In this document: positions 32,481 to 41,187 of the stretch, piece by piece
Position numbering within the stretch: the stretch's first letter is position 1
Layout of the letters: every line of letters starts with the position of its first letter
DNA from: Patescibacteria group bacterium
Lineage (GTDB): Bacteria; Patescibacteriota; Patescibacteriia; 2-12-FULL-60-25
Assembly: GCA_029004215.1 (NCBI GenBank)
Contig: JAQULH010000005.1
Coordinates: 1-52,394, forward strand
Reading direction: 5' to 3'
Length of the DNA stretch: 52,394 nt
Notes under the pieces: generated by a model
What the model was told of the DNA's origin: nothing
Seen by the model: the letters and a program-made list of their open reading frames with translations, nothing else
Databases searched by the model: none
Program-made: the position numbers and the translations under genes

Positions 32481-33926
32481 ATGACGTCTCTGCGAAAACG
32501 CACAAAGATTGTTTGTACCATTGGCCCGGCCAGTGCCAAAGCCTCAACTCTCGCCGCCATGATGGAAGCGGGCATGAACGTGGCTCGCCTTAATTTTTCG
32601 CACGGCACATATCCTGAACATCAAAAAATGATGGACTTGATCCGCGCTGAAGCAGCCAAGCGCGATGAACCGATCGCCATCTTGCAGGACTTGCAAGGTC
32701 CTAAAATTCGCGTGGGTGAGTTGCCTGAAGCGGGCGTAACGCTTAAAGCTGGTACGGAAGTCATCTTCACAACCCAGGCCAAACCGACCAAAGGCATGAT
32801 TCCGGTCACTTATCCCAAGCTCCATTTGGACGTCCAAACCGGGCAAAAGATGTTGCTGGCCGACGGGTTGATGGATGTTCTAGTCACTAAAGTCGTTGGT
32901 CGTGACGTGCATGCCAAAGTTGTAACAGGTGGGCTCCTGACATCACATAAAGGCCTTAATTTGCCGGAAACGACCATATCCGTCAGTGCGATTTCGGATA
33001 AAGATAAAATAGACATGGCTTTTGGAGTTAAAGCCGGAGTAGACATGGTGGCTTTGTCTTTCGTGCGCTCGGCCAAGGAGATTTTGGATTTACGGTATTT
33101 GATAAAAAGTGAGGAACGCAAGCTTGGCAAGGATGCGACCAGCCAGCCGCCGATCCGCATCATCGCCAAGATAGAAAAGCGCGAGGCAGTCGATAAGATT
33201 GATGAAATTTTAGATGCAGCTGATGGCATCATGGTGGCGCGTGGCGACCTTGGCATAGAAATGCCGGCCGAGGATGTACCGCTTATCCAGAAAAAGTTGA
33301 TAGAAAAAGCGTTGGCCGCTGCCAAGCCCGTTATCGTGGCAACTCAAATGTTGGAGTCCATGATCCAAAATCCGCGTCCCACGCGGGCTGAGGTTTCTGA
33401 CGTGGCGAACGCGGTCATCGACCACACGGACGCTGTCATGCTTTCGGCCGAATCAGCGGCCGGCAAATATCCGGTCGAAGCGGTTGAGACAATGGCACGG
33501 ATTATCATACGCACTGAAAAATCAAAATTCGATGACGTGGACATGCCGCGCATGCGCACTTATGCCACCGAAGAGGAAGCTATGTCGAGCGTGGCCAGCA
33601 TGTTGGCGCGTTCCACCAAGGCCAAGCTCGTACTAGTCGCGTCGCTTTCCGGCACGGCCGGCCGCATTGTCAGCCGCTTTAGGGCAGAGCTGCCGATTTT
33701 TGTCTCAACCAACCAGGAACGTGTTTATCGCCAGCTGGCAGTTTCTTGGGGCGTCGTGCCGTTTGTCATGCCCACCTGCCAAACCATCGAAGAGCTGATC
33801 GAAAGGTCTATCTTATATCTCAAGAAGAACCGCTACGCCAAGGCAGGCGATTCAATGATCGTTATCGCCGGCGAACCGGTCGGCATCTCCGGACATATAA
33901 ACTTCGTTGAGCTGAGGACACTTTAA
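32481..33926 (+). CDS. pyk: Pyruvate kinase
   Basis: Converts phosphoenolpyruvate and ADP to pyruvate and ATP, the last step of glycolysis. The 481-residue protein shows KIVCTIGPAS, NVARLNFSHG, the active-site MVARGDLGIEMP, and PVIVATQMLESMI, with the B domain between about 70 and 170 and the C-terminal allosteric domain from about 345. The ATG at 32481 was preferred to a TTG 21 bases earlier that lies inside htrA. The next gene is ppsA, encoding the reverse reaction, three bases away. Confidence 0.97.
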   Translation: MTSLRKRTKIVCTIGPASAKASTLAAMMEAGMNVARLNFSHGTYPEHQKMMDLIRAEAAKRDEPIAILQDLQGPKIRVGELPEAGVTLKAGTEVIFTTQAKPTKGMIPVTYPKLHLDVQTGQKMLLADGLMDVLVTKVVGRDVHAKVVTGGLLTSHKGLNLPETTISVSAISDKDKIDMAFGVKAGVDMVALSFVRSAKEILDLRYLIKSEERKLGKDATSQPPIRIIAKIEKREAVDKIDEILDAADGIMVARGDLGIEMPAEDVPLIQKKLIEKALAAAKPVIVATQMLESMIQNPRPTRAEVSDVANAVIDHTDAVMLSAESAAGKYPVEAVETMARIIIRTEKSKFDDVDMPRMRTYATEEEAMSSVASMLARSTKAKLVLVASLSGTAGRIVSRFRAELPIFVSTNQERVYRQLAVSWGVVPFVMPTCQTIEELIERSILYLKKNRYAKAGDSMIVIAGEPVGISGHINFVELRTL

Positions 33927-33929
33927 AAT

Positions 33930-36323
33930 ATGAAGTCTAAAAAACAGTCTAGGCAATTTATTTTGCCTTTTAGCCGTCTACGTCTCAAACACGTTCCGTT
34001 AGTCGGAGGCAAGAACGCGAGCTTGGGTGAGATGATCCACTCGCTTGAGCCGCGCGGCATACCGATTCCTGATGGTTTCGCGACGACTGCCCAAGCTTAT
34101 TGGGAGTTTGTGGATGTTAACAAGTTGCGCCCAATCATCAAAAAAGCTTTACGCGGGTTGAACGTCAAAGATTCCAACGACGTTAATCAGCGGGCTAAGG
34201 CGATTCGTGAGGCCTTTTTAGCTGGCGAAATTACAATCAAGCTCCGCCAACAAATCGTCAAAGCCTACCATGACTTAGCTCGCAGGGCGTTGAGGGCTGA
34301 TACGATTGATGTAGCAGTTCGTTCATCCGCTACGGCTGAAGACTTACCAAGTGCTTCATTTGCCGGGCAGCAAGAATCTTACCTGCACATCCAGGGCGAA
34401 GCGGCATTGCTCGAAGCCTGGCGCAAATGTGTCGCTTCATTGTTTACTGATCGGGCAGTTGTTTATCGCGTTGAGCAAGGTTTTGACCATCTAAAAGTCG
34501 CCTTGTCAGTTGGTGTGCAACAAATGGTGCGGTCAGACGTGGGGAGCGCGGGTGTGATTTTCACTATTGACACTGAAACAGGTTTTAAGGACGTAGTCGT
34601 CATTAACGCTGCTTATGGACTCGGCGAAAGCGTTGTCCAGGGCAAGGTTAATCCTGACCAATATATTATCCATAAGCCAACGTTGAAGGATGGCTTTTGT
34701 TCGATTATTGAACACCGGGTAGGGGATAAGGCAACGCGGATTATTTATCGGGGAGCTTCGACCTTTGAAGAGAAGACGCCGGTTGCATCTCGAGTCAAGC
34801 GCGTGCTGGATGATAAGGACATCTGCAAGTTGGCGCGCTGGGCTGTTGAAATTGAAAATTATTATTCCAAACAAGCCGGGCACCACAAGCCAATGGATAT
34901 TGAATGGGCCAAGGATGGCAAGACTGGAAAGTTGTATATTGTCCAAGCGCGGCCCGAGACAGTTGCCTCTCAAAAATCCCGAAATTTCTTGGAAGTCTAC
35001 CGTCTCAAGGCTTCAACCAAACCTTGGTTGAAGGGCGTGGCAGTCGGCCATAAGATCGGAGCAGGCAAGGCCCGCATACTTTCCAACGTCAAACAAATGC
35101 AGAACTTTCGCCAAGGCGAAGTTTTAGTGGCGCACATGACTGACCCTGATTGGGTGCCGATTATGAAAAAAGCCGCGGCCATTGTCACTGAATCTGGAGG
35201 CAGGACTTGCCATGCGGCCATTGTCTCTCGTGAGTTGGGCATACCTTGCGTCGTTGGAGTACAAAACGCTACAAAGCTCATAAAGACAGGCCAGGAGATT
35301 ACTGTCAGCGCAGCGCAGGGTGAGGAGGGTTTTGTGTACAAGGGTAAGCTGTTATTCGAGATTTCTCATCAGGCACTTAAACGTCCCAAGAAACTTAAGA
35401 CTCAAGTCATGGCTATTGTGGGCGATCCTGATGCGGCTTTTAAGCAGGCAGCTTTACCTGTCGATGGCGTAGGCCTGGCGCGTATGGAGTTTATCCTCAA
35501 CCAGGCAGTCAAGGTCCATCCCATGGCCCTGCTTCGCCCGGATAAGGTTAAAGACCCCAAAGTCCGCGCCGAGATAGCTAGACTAACGGCAGGCTTTAAG
35601 AACAGACAGGAATATTTTGTTTCGACTCTATCCGAAGGCATCGGCAAACTGGCCGCTGCTTTTTATCCGCGGCCGGTTATTGTGCGGACTTCTGATTTTA
35701 AGACAAACGAATACGCCAACTTGTTGGGTGGCTCGTGTTTCGAACCAAAAGAAGATAATCCAATGATTGGTTGGCGCGGTGCATCACGTTATTATGACCC
35801 CAATTACGAACCGGCTTTTAAGCTTGAGTGCGAGGCTATCAAGCGAGTGAGGAAGGAAATGGGACTTAAGAATCTTTTAGTCATGATCCCGTTTTGTCGC
35901 ACGGTGGCCGAAGGCCAGAAAGTCTTGAAGACAATGAGCAAGTACGGACTCAGGAGGGGACAGGATGGGCTGGAGGTTTATATGATGGTTGAGATTCCGT
36001 CCAATGTCATTTTAGCCAGGGAGTTTGCCAAGTTGTTTGATGGGTTTAGCATCGGATCAAATGATTTAACGCAACTCACTCTTGGCGTTGATCGCGACTC
36101 TTCGCTTGTCAGCCACTTATATGATGAACGCAACGAGGCAGTCACTTCGCTCATCAAGTCAGTTATTGCCGTAGCCAAACAGACTAAAACCAAGATTGGG
36201 CTTTGCGGCCAAGCGCCATCTGATTATCCCGATTTTGCGCGCTTCTTGATTAAACAAAAAATCGACTCGATCTCATTGAATCCGGACAGCGTGATCAAGA
36301 CGATGAAAAATTTAAGCAGGTAG
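33930..36323 (+). CDS. ppsA: Phosphoenolpyruvate synthase
   Basis: Makes phosphoenolpyruvate from pyruvate and ATP through a phosphohistidine, releasing AMP and phosphate. The 797-residue protein has the N-terminal ATP-grasp domain (GGKNASLGEM near 25; VRSSATAEDLPSASFAGQQ near 130), the swivelling domain with the phospho-His motif ESGGRTCHAAIVSRELG (about 422-438), and the PEP-binding TIM barrel at the C-terminus (FSIGSNDLTQLTLG and GLCGQAPSD). Its place directly after pyk puts opposite reactions in one operon; some CPR and archaea use PpsA in the glycolytic direction. The last 12 bases overlap the EVE gene on the other strand. Confidence 0.96.
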   Translation: MKSKKQSRQFILPFSRLRLKHVPLVGGKNASLGEMIHSLEPRGIPIPDGFATTAQAYWEFVDVNKLRPIIKKALRGLNVKDSNDVNQRAKAIREAFLAGEITIKLRQQIVKAYHDLARRALRADTIDVAVRSSATAEDLPSASFAGQQESYLHIQGEAALLEAWRKCVASLFTDRAVVYRVEQGFDHLKVALSVGVQQMVRSDVGSAGVIFTIDTETGFKDVVVINAAYGLGESVVQGKVNPDQYIIHKPTLKDGFCSIIEHRVGDKATRIIYRGASTFEEKTPVASRVKRVLDDKDICKLARWAVEIENYYSKQAGHHKPMDIEWAKDGKTGKLYIVQARPETVASQKSRNFLEVYRLKASTKPWLKGVAVGHKIGAGKARILSNVKQMQNFRQGEVLVAHMTDPDWVPIMKKAAAIVTESGGRTCHAAIVSRELGIPCVVGVQNATKLIKTGQEITVSAAQGEEGFVYKGKLLFEISHQALKRPKKLKTQVMAIVGDPDAAFKQAALPVDGVGLARMEFILNQAVKVHPMALLRPDKVKDPKVRAEIARLTAGFKNRQEYFVSTLSEGIGKLAAAFYPRPVIVRTSDFKTNEYANLLGGSCFEPKEDNPMIGWRGASRYYDPNYEPAFKLECEAIKRVRKEMGLKNLLVMIPFCRTVAEGQKVLKTMSKYGLRRGQDGLEVYMMVEIPSNVILAREFAKLFDGFSIGSNDLTQLTLGVDRDSSLVSHLYDERNEAVTSLIKSVIAVAKQTKTKIGLCGQAPSDYPDFARFLIKQKIDSISLNPDSVIKTMKNLSR

Positions 36324-36731
36324 AGTAGTCTTGCCGATTCTAAGCAGCAGTTCCCATTGGGCGTTAGTGACCGGCATGACGCTCAACTTTGGTTGGTTAA
36401 AAAGCTGCAAGACATTCAAGACGGGGGTATAGCGGATTTCGTCCGAGCTGACGGCGCGCGTCAGTTTAATGACCGGTTCAATGTCGATGACTGACCAGTT
36501 GCCTTCTTCAGTCGTAGGATCGTCGTAAGGTTCAGAAACTACTTTGGCAATGCCAACCACTCCCGGTTCATCGCCATGGTGATAAATCAAAACCAAATCA
36601 CCGGGTTTCATTTCCCGCATGTAATTGCGCGCTTGGTAATTGCGCACCCCATCCCAACGTGTTTTGCCGCGTTCAGCCAGCATTTCCCAGCCAAATACTT
36701 CGGGTGAGGCTTTCATTAGCCAATAGGCCAT
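36312..36731 (-). CDS. EVE domain protein
   Basis: A 139-residue single-domain protein of the EVE (PUA-like) family. It starts AYWLMKASPEVFGWEML and has the family marks TRWDGVRNYQARNYMREMKPGDLVLIYHH, here split as WDGVRNYQARN and MKPGDLVLIYHH, and GVVGIAKVV. EVE domains bind modified bases in DNA or RNA; some are linked to restriction of modified DNA, but no nuclease gene is nearby. Length fits the family. It converges with ppsA and is divergent from tRNA-Asp. Confidence 0.92.
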   Translation of the reverse strand: MAYWLMKASPEVFGWEMLAERGKTRWDGVRNYQARNYMREMKPGDLVLIYHHGDEPGVVGIAKVVSEPYDDPTTEEGNWSVIDIEPVIKLTRAVSSDEIRYTPVLNVLQLFNQPKLSVMPVTNAQWELLLRIGKTTLPA

Positions 36732-36836
36732 AAGATATTAACAGCGTAGCATATAGGTTAAATTTGGCTAGTTTTGGTGTATTCGAGGCTTGCGTGGGTA
36801 AAATCAATATGTTAAGCTCTCACGGCAAATAAAGAT

Positions 36837-36914
36837 GGGTTCGTGGTGTAGCCTGGTTAACACGTCTCCCTGTCACGGAGAAGATCGAGGGTTCAAATCC
36901 CTTCGGACCCGCCA
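36837..36914 (+). tRNA. tRNA-Asp (GTC)
   Basis: A full cloverleaf can be drawn: acceptor GGGTTCG pairs with CGGACCC, D-arm GTGTAGCCTGGTTAACAC, anticodon stem TCTCC/GGAGA around loop CTGTCAC with anticodon GTC, and T-arm GAGGGTTCAAATCCCTT. The discriminator G is followed by an encoded CCA (36912-36914). Confidence 0.97.
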
Positions 36915-36916
36915 TG

Positions 36917-36952
36917 AAAAAATCGTCTTGCCGCAAGGTAAGGCGATTTTTT
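36917..36952 (+). terminator. Terminator after tRNA-Asp
   Basis: AAAAAATCG and CGATTTTTT form the outer stem, continued inward by CTTGCC/GGTAAG around GCAA. It begins three bases after the tRNA CCA. Confidence 0.85.
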
Positions 36953-36962
36953 CGTTAGAATT

Positions 36963-36971
36963 TGCTATAAT
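36963..36971 (+). promoter_or_regulatory. Extended -10 promoter
   Basis: TTGCTATAAT contains the extended -10 motif TGC-TATAAT; the -10 box ends ten bases before the ATG at 36982, so the leader would be very short. Confidence 0.5.
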
Positions 36972-36981
36972 TAAAGTTAAT

Positions 36982-37905
36982 ATGTCCAAACGCCCTTTAA
37001 CCAACGGATCAGGCGAGAAGCGCCTTCCGTCAAAAATTGATGCAGGCTATGTTATAAAAACCATAGTTTGCGTCCTGTTATTTTTAGCCGCAGTAGCTTT
37101 CTTTGCCTACGTCTGCCGCCAGCTGTCAGACAATTACATGCTCCTGTTAATGCCGACCACGTACGCCACCGTCACTTGGCTCATCAATTTTGGCGTGGCG
37201 ATTTTAGTCTTTGCGATTATGGCCGGCGTGGTGGCTATCTTGGTACGTCCGTACTGGATAGTCATTGTCGCCTTTCTTTTGTCAGCGTTGTTATATCCTT
37301 TAATTGTTGGAATGAATTTAGCGACGTGGATCGTAGCGGGGGTTTTTGCAATCCTCATGTGCATCTATTTATTGTATATCGCCAGGCAGCTGAAAAACCA
37401 AATCAATTTCTCGGCCCACCCTCTTTCAGATATGAAGCTGCTGCTCCTATCTCTTTTGGTAGCGCAAGTCTGTGTGGCTTTTGGGTTGGGATACATCCAA
37501 GACTCAGCACGCCGGAACTATGTGTTGCCGCCAGAAATAAAAGCGCCGATTGCCAGCGGGTTATTAAGCCAAGCAACAGCCAATATCAATCAAGCGAAAG
37601 CCACCGATGCCCAGAAAAAGGTTGCCGTGGAAGCAGCGAATAAACAGGTTAAGACCACAGTGGATGACTTGGAAAAGCAGTTTCAAGCAATAAAGTACAT
37701 GATACCTTATGTGCTTGGCGTACTCTTGTTCTTCTTGCTGCAGACAATACTTTTAGTTTTGGGGTTCTTGCCGATTGCGATTGCCAGGTTGCTTTTCATG
37801 CTTTTGAAAGTGACTCGCTTTGCCAATGTGACTGTCGAGACAAGGGAGATCAAACACTTAACGCTCAAGCCCGTTCCTCTGGCATCGTCCGGCAAATCAA
37901 AATAA
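36982..37905 (+). CDS. Hypothetical polytopic membrane protein
   Basis: A 307-residue product of unknown family with hydrophobic segments at about 26-48, 60-85, 88-106, 108-128, 148-166 and 235-265. A Gln/Ala-rich helical stretch (about 190-230) with coiled-coil character lies before the last segment. The start at 36982 follows a -10 box and lies after the tRNA; a longer in-frame reading runs through the tRNA gene and is not real. No function can be assigned. Confidence 0.75.
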   Translation: MSKRPLTNGSGEKRLPSKIDAGYVIKTIVCVLLFLAAVAFFAYVCRQLSDNYMLLLMPTTYATVTWLINFGVAILVFAIMAGVVAILVRPYWIVIVAFLLSALLYPLIVGMNLATWIVAGVFAILMCIYLLYIARQLKNQINFSAHPLSDMKLLLLSLLVAQVCVAFGLGYIQDSARRNYVLPPEIKAPIASGLLSQATANINQAKATDAQKKVAVEAANKQVKTTVDDLEKQFQAIKYMIPYVLGVLLFFLLQTILLVLGFLPIAIARLLFMLLKVTRFANVTVETREIKHLTLKPVPLASSGKSK

Positions 37906-37915
37906 TAAGTTTAAA

Positions 37916-37949
37916 AAAGTAGAGACGTCCCAAGGGACGTCTCTACTTT
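37916..37949. terminator. Bidirectional terminator between convergent genes
   Basis: AAAGTAGAGACGTCCC and GGGACGTCTCTACTTT form a perfect 16-base-pair stem with two bases between, flanked by A and T runs on either side, between the 3' ends of the genes at 36982 and 37961. Confidence 0.88.
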
Positions 37950-37960
37950 ATATTTGTTAT

Positions 37961-38860
37961 TTATTGGACGTAATTAACCAATTGCATGAATTCGTTGGCG
38001 CCGGTTTTGGCATCAACACTCGTGGCCTTGGTCGGGATTGTAACCTTGGCATCCTTGCTGCCATAAGAAAATTGGCAAGTCCTGATTAAAGGGAAAGTCA
38101 CACTTCCCGTGTTGACTGTTATGACAGCCTCCATCTTGTTCCAAGTCTTGGTTGTTTTGTCGATATATATCGTGGCCTCATTTTGGTTCGAATCATCGGC
38201 AAAAGTTTTGCCGATAGAGTCTGTGATTACGCCCTGGATGCCATCTCCGGAAAGCTTACCCTTGTAGACAGCTAAAGCTGGCTTGCCTCCTCTCCAGGAG
38301 TCAAAATGCATACTTTTTTGATCAACCGCGGATGTTATGGCGCTTGATGTCCAGTTTTCCAGCATGCTATTAGCCAGGTCTTTTGATTTGATCAGCTTCC
38401 ATGGGTCGGTCGGTTTGGCGTGGTAATATAGGCCCTGCGAATTGACTGCAAATTGGATGCTGAATTGTGGAGTTGTTTCCGTGTAGCTTTGTGCCTGTTC
38501 GTAAGTCAGGCTGTTGCCAACGTAGGCTAAGTAAGGGAGCAAGGAAGGTGTCTTTTCCCGTGTGGCGGATGCTTTCTTGTCTTTTCCCATCACAATGTCG
38601 GTTTCTTTTTGCGCCAGGCGAGTGACGGCTGAGATCAACAAGTCGGCGTTTGCCTGTTGGGCATCTGTCAGGTAACCGTTTTTAATGACCGTACCAGGCA
38701 TAGTGGTACAGACAGCTTTATATGACGTTGTGTCGTTCATCTTCTTCCAGCTCTGGTTAAAGAAGTCAACAGGAGGCGGCACGTTAACCGCAGGTGTGTT
38801 GGCGGCAGCCGTCAGAAATATGCTGCTGGCCAAGGCCACGGCAAGCGAGGCTTGGATCAT
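37961..38860 (-). CDS. Hypothetical exported protein
   Basis: A 299-residue protein with a short signal-like N-terminus (SLAVALASSIFLTAAANT) and no lipobox. The body is beta-rich with VYKGKLSGDGIQGVI and an ATIYIDKTTKTWNKM segment, reminiscent of secreted lipoprotein-like beta folds (LppX/LolA type), a weak inference. Two Cys residues (in AVCTTMPG and RTCQFSYG) could form a disulfide. A minus-strand extended -10 box TGATATACT lies at about 38903-38895, 34 bases upstream of the ATG. It is divergent from pepT. Confidence 0.75.
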   Translation of the reverse strand: MIQASLAVALASSIFLTAAANTPAVNVPPPVDFFNQSWKKMNDTTSYKAVCTTMPGTVIKNGYLTDAQQANADLLISAVTRLAQKETDIVMGKDKKASATREKTPSLLPYLAYVGNSLTYEQAQSYTETTPQFSIQFAVNSQGLYYHAKPTDPWKLIKSKDLANSMLENWTSSAITSAVDQKSMHFDSWRGGKPALAVYKGKLSGDGIQGVITDSIGKTFADDSNQNEATIYIDKTTKTWNKMEAVITVNTGSVTFPLIRTCQFSYGSKDAKVTIPTKATSVDAKTGANEFMQLVNYVQ

Positions 38861-38931
38861 ATATTGTTAAGATATTAAAAAGATTAATGGGGAAAGTATA
38901 TCATAATGGGTTAAATTATGGGTAAACGCCC

Positions 38932-38959
38932 TTGACAGACAAGGATTTTTGACTAAGAT
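38932..38959 (+). promoter_or_regulatory. Possible pepT promoter
   Basis: TTGACA (38932-38937), 16 bases, then TAAGAT (38954-38959). A second -10-like TATAAT lies closer to the gene (38982-38987) but has no -35 box at a good distance. Confidence 0.45.
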
Positions 38960-39008
38960 ATGGCCGTCGGAGTGAACGCTGTATAATTTTCAGCCGGAGG
39001 AAGTCTCA

Positions 39009-40274
39009 ATGAAGCAAAGTGCCATTCTGCAGCGGTTCCTGGGATACGTTCAGATCAACACCAGGTCAGTTTTGCCCAAGTCAGGCGAGGAGCGCGTGAA
39101 GCCGAGTTCCAACGGCCAGAAAGAGCTGGCCAGCGTCATTCGGAGCGAGATAGCCGGTATGGGCTCAGCCTGGACAGGGCAAATCACCGAGTTCACTGAC
39201 GGGTCATTCCTGGCTTGTTTGCCGGCGACCAAGGGTTGCGAGCAAGCCCCGCATGTGGCCTTTGCGGCCCATATGGATACGTACTTCGGTGTTCCCGGAG
39301 ACGCCAAGCCAATTGTCCATGCCTACGAGGGCGGCGATATCAAGCTGCCGAACGACGGGGTCGTGATCCCGACGGCAGATCTGGTCGGCCTCGAGGGCAA
39401 ACATATTGTCACGAGTGACGGCACAAGCCTGCTCGGGGGTGATGACAAGGCTGGCGTAGCCGCGATGGTCACGACCATCCATGAGATTCTCACCTCAGGC
39501 ATGGCGCACGGCCCGCTCTCGTTCTGGTTCTGCGTGGACGAGGAGATAGGATCTATCGATATCACGGTCGTGGACGAGGAGATCGTCAAGTCATGGGACG
39601 TCTTCTGGAACGTGGATGGCGAGCGCGTCGGCAATGTCGATGTGGGCTGTTTCGTATGCCGCTTCGTGGATGTCATCTTCAAGGGCAGTGACGCCCATCC
39701 CGGAGTGCAAGGCGACAAGCTCTGCCCGGCGCATTATGCCGCCGCTTCATTCATGACCAATCTCGTGGATGAGAAGCCTGCCCCGTGGGATACGGACGAG
39801 TCCACCTCGTTCTACTACGTCACCAAGATCGAGGGTAATGCCAGCCAGGCGATCGCATATTGCGCGCCACGCACCTTTGACCTCAATGAGTCCGAGCGGA
39901 TGCTTGGGACGATCAAGGAGTTTGCCGAATCCAGCGCGTGGGATTTCGATTGCACCTACGAGGTCAAGGATCGCCTGATCTGCATCAATGCACGGGCCGC
40001 TATCGAGCCGCGTATGGCGCTGATCGAGCCCGGAATCTTGGCCCACCGCAAGCATGGCTTCTCGGGTGACTTGCATGACGTTCGCGGCGGCACGGACGGG
40101 GCCATGGTCAACATGGTCTATCCCAACCTGCCGGCGCCGAATATGGGCACGGGCGCCAAGAACCTCCATGGCCTGCAGGAATTCCTGGTGGTCGAGGAGC
40201 TGGAGACCGTCCCATTGATCCTTCTCGATATGATCGCCGAGTATGCCAAGATGCCCGGCCGGTCGTCTCTCTAA
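39009..40274 (+). CDS. pepT: Peptidase T-like tripeptidase (M20 family)
   Basis: A zinc aminopeptidase that releases N-terminal residues from tripeptides in the cytoplasm. The 421-residue protein follows PepT over its length: FAAHMDTYFGV with the first metal ligand, GGDIKLPNDG, SLLGGDDKAGVAAM with the bridging Asp, CVDEEIGSIDI with the catalytic Glu pair, DAHPGVQGDK, and RGGTDGAMVN. A strong Shine-Dalgarno site (GGAGG, 38997-39001) precedes the ATG, unlike most neighbours. Its codon use is much richer in GC (GTC, ATC, GAG, CTG) than the genes on either side, which suggests acquisition from another lineage. Confidence 0.9.
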   Translation: MKQSAILQRFLGYVQINTRSVLPKSGEERVKPSSNGQKELASVIRSEIAGMGSAWTGQITEFTDGSFLACLPATKGCEQAPHVAFAAHMDTYFGVPGDAKPIVHAYEGGDIKLPNDGVVIPTADLVGLEGKHIVTSDGTSLLGGDDKAGVAAMVTTIHEILTSGMAHGPLSFWFCVDEEIGSIDITVVDEEIVKSWDVFWNVDGERVGNVDVGCFVCRFVDVIFKGSDAHPGVQGDKLCPAHYAAASFMTNLVDEKPAPWDTDESTSFYYVTKIEGNASQAIAYCAPRTFDLNESERMLGTIKEFAESSAWDFDCTYEVKDRLICINARAAIEPRMALIEPGILAHRKHGFSGDLHDVRGGTDGAMVNMVYPNLPAPNMGTGAKNLHGLQEFLVVEELETVPLILLDMIAEYAKMPGRSSL

Positions 40275-40275
40275 C

Positions 40276-40305
40276 ACGCAATCATAGGGTTGCGTCTTTT
40301 TTTTT
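40276..40305 (+). terminator. Terminator after pepT
   Basis: ACGCAA-TCATAGGG-TTGCGT followed by a run of nine T. It isolates pepT from the signalling genes downstream. Confidence 0.82.
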
Positions 40306-40332
40306 GGAGCTATAAAATATTGGATTGACACT

Positions 40333-40998
40333 ATGAATTTGTTGATTGTAGAGGATGAAAAGGAAATAATAGATTTTTTAAGATTATCTTTAGAAGAAGA
40401 GGGATTTGTAGTTGACACGGCCGAAGACGGTGAAATTGGCTCTTATAAGGCGCGGACCAACAAATACGATTTGATTCTCTTAGATAACAATTTGCCTCAA
40501 AAAGACGGTCGGCAGATATGCTTTGAGATAAGGAGCCGAGGCGACGAAGTGCCGATCATCATGTTATCCGTACAATCGGAAATCGATTCCAAAGTTGACC
40601 TTCTAAATATCGGAGTCGATGATTATGTTACAAAGCCGTTTTCTTTTGAAGAGCTTTTAGCCCGTATTAAAGCGCTTTTGCGCCGGCCCCAAAAAATGGA
40701 ACACAGGATTTTAAAAATCGACGATTTAGTTTTGGATACTGACAGTCATTCGGCCCAACGCGGGTCAAAAAAAGTGCATTTAGCCCTCAAGGAATTTGTC
40801 TTATTAGAATACCTAATGAGAAACCAGGGGCAAGTTTTGTCTAGGTCAACAATCCTGGAGCATGTCTGGGATATGAACGCTGACCCTTTTACTAATACGA
40901 TTGAGACTCATATTTTGAACTTACGAAGAAAGATTGAATGTAATAATAAAAGAAAACTTATCCACACCGTGTCTGGCGTGGGCTATAAAATTGAATAA
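40333..40998 (+). CDS. OmpR-family response regulator
   Basis: A 221-residue two-domain regulator. The receiver domain (1-118) has the acidic pair Glu7/Asp8, the phosphoacceptor Asp51 (LILLDNNLP), Ser79 and Lys101 (YVTKPFSF). The C-terminal winged helix (125-221) has KEFVLLEYLMRNQGQVLSR and TIETHILNLRRKI, typical of OmpR/PhoB DNA-binding domains. It lies just upstream of a small peptide ORF and a histidine kinase, its likely partner. Base composition is AT-rich compared with pepT. In Bacillus ComQXPA the regulator ComA is of the NarL type instead, a clear difference. Confidence 0.95.
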   Translation: MNLLIVEDEKEIIDFLRLSLEEEGFVVDTAEDGEIGSYKARTNKYDLILLDNNLPQKDGRQICFEIRSRGDEVPIIMLSVQSEIDSKVDLLNIGVDDYVTKPFSFEELLARIKALLRRPQKMEHRILKIDDLVLDTDSHSAQRGSKKVHLALKEFVLLEYLMRNQGQVLSRSTILEHVWDMNADPFTNTIETHILNLRRKIECNNKRKLIHTVSGVGYKIE

Positions 40999-41001
40999 TT
41001 G

Positions 41002-41010
41002 TGCTATAAT
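41002..41010 (+). promoter_or_regulatory. Extended -10 promoter before the peptide ORF
   Basis: TGCTATAAT is a perfect extended -10 motif, four bases after the response regulator stop codon and 48 bases before the peptide ATG. It would give the peptide gene its own transcript start. Confidence 0.55.
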
Positions 41011-41058
41011 AAACCACAGAATACCTCAGAGTATCCAAATAATTCACTAAGCTTAAAT

Positions 41059-41169
41059 ATGAATAAGCTTATTAAAGAGGTCCTAACGAATAAGGATGCT
41101 CGAAATGGCGCAGCTCTGATTGCTTTGGTGGCAACGGTAATGGATGGGGGGATGCCGTGGTTTGGGTAA
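41059..41169 (+). CDS. Candidate prenylated signal-peptide precursor, 36 aa (ComX-like)
   Basis: A 36-codon ORF between the regulator and kinase genes. It starts MNKLIKEVLTNKDA, has a hydrophobic middle (AALIALVATVM) and ends DGGMPWFG. ComX precursors of Bacillus are small, start with a similar pattern (strain 168: MQDLINYFLNYPEA) and carry the Trp that ComQ prenylates; in strain 168 (QWGD) and in RO-E-2 (FWEQ) this Trp is third from the end, as it is here (WFG). The Gly-Gly could alternatively be a double-glycine leader cleavage site. No Shine-Dalgarno site is seen and the ORF is short enough to be chance; the context is the main support. Whether it is made and modified is unknown. Confidence 0.5.
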   Translation: MNKLIKEVLTNKDARNGAALIALVATVMDGGMPWFG

Positions 41170-41187
41170 AAACCCGCGGGAGTTTCA

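Noticed and set aside
36835-36981. N-terminal extension of the membrane protein gene through tRNA-Asp
   Set aside because: The extension is the translated tRNA and its terminator. The real start is after a -10 box at 36982.
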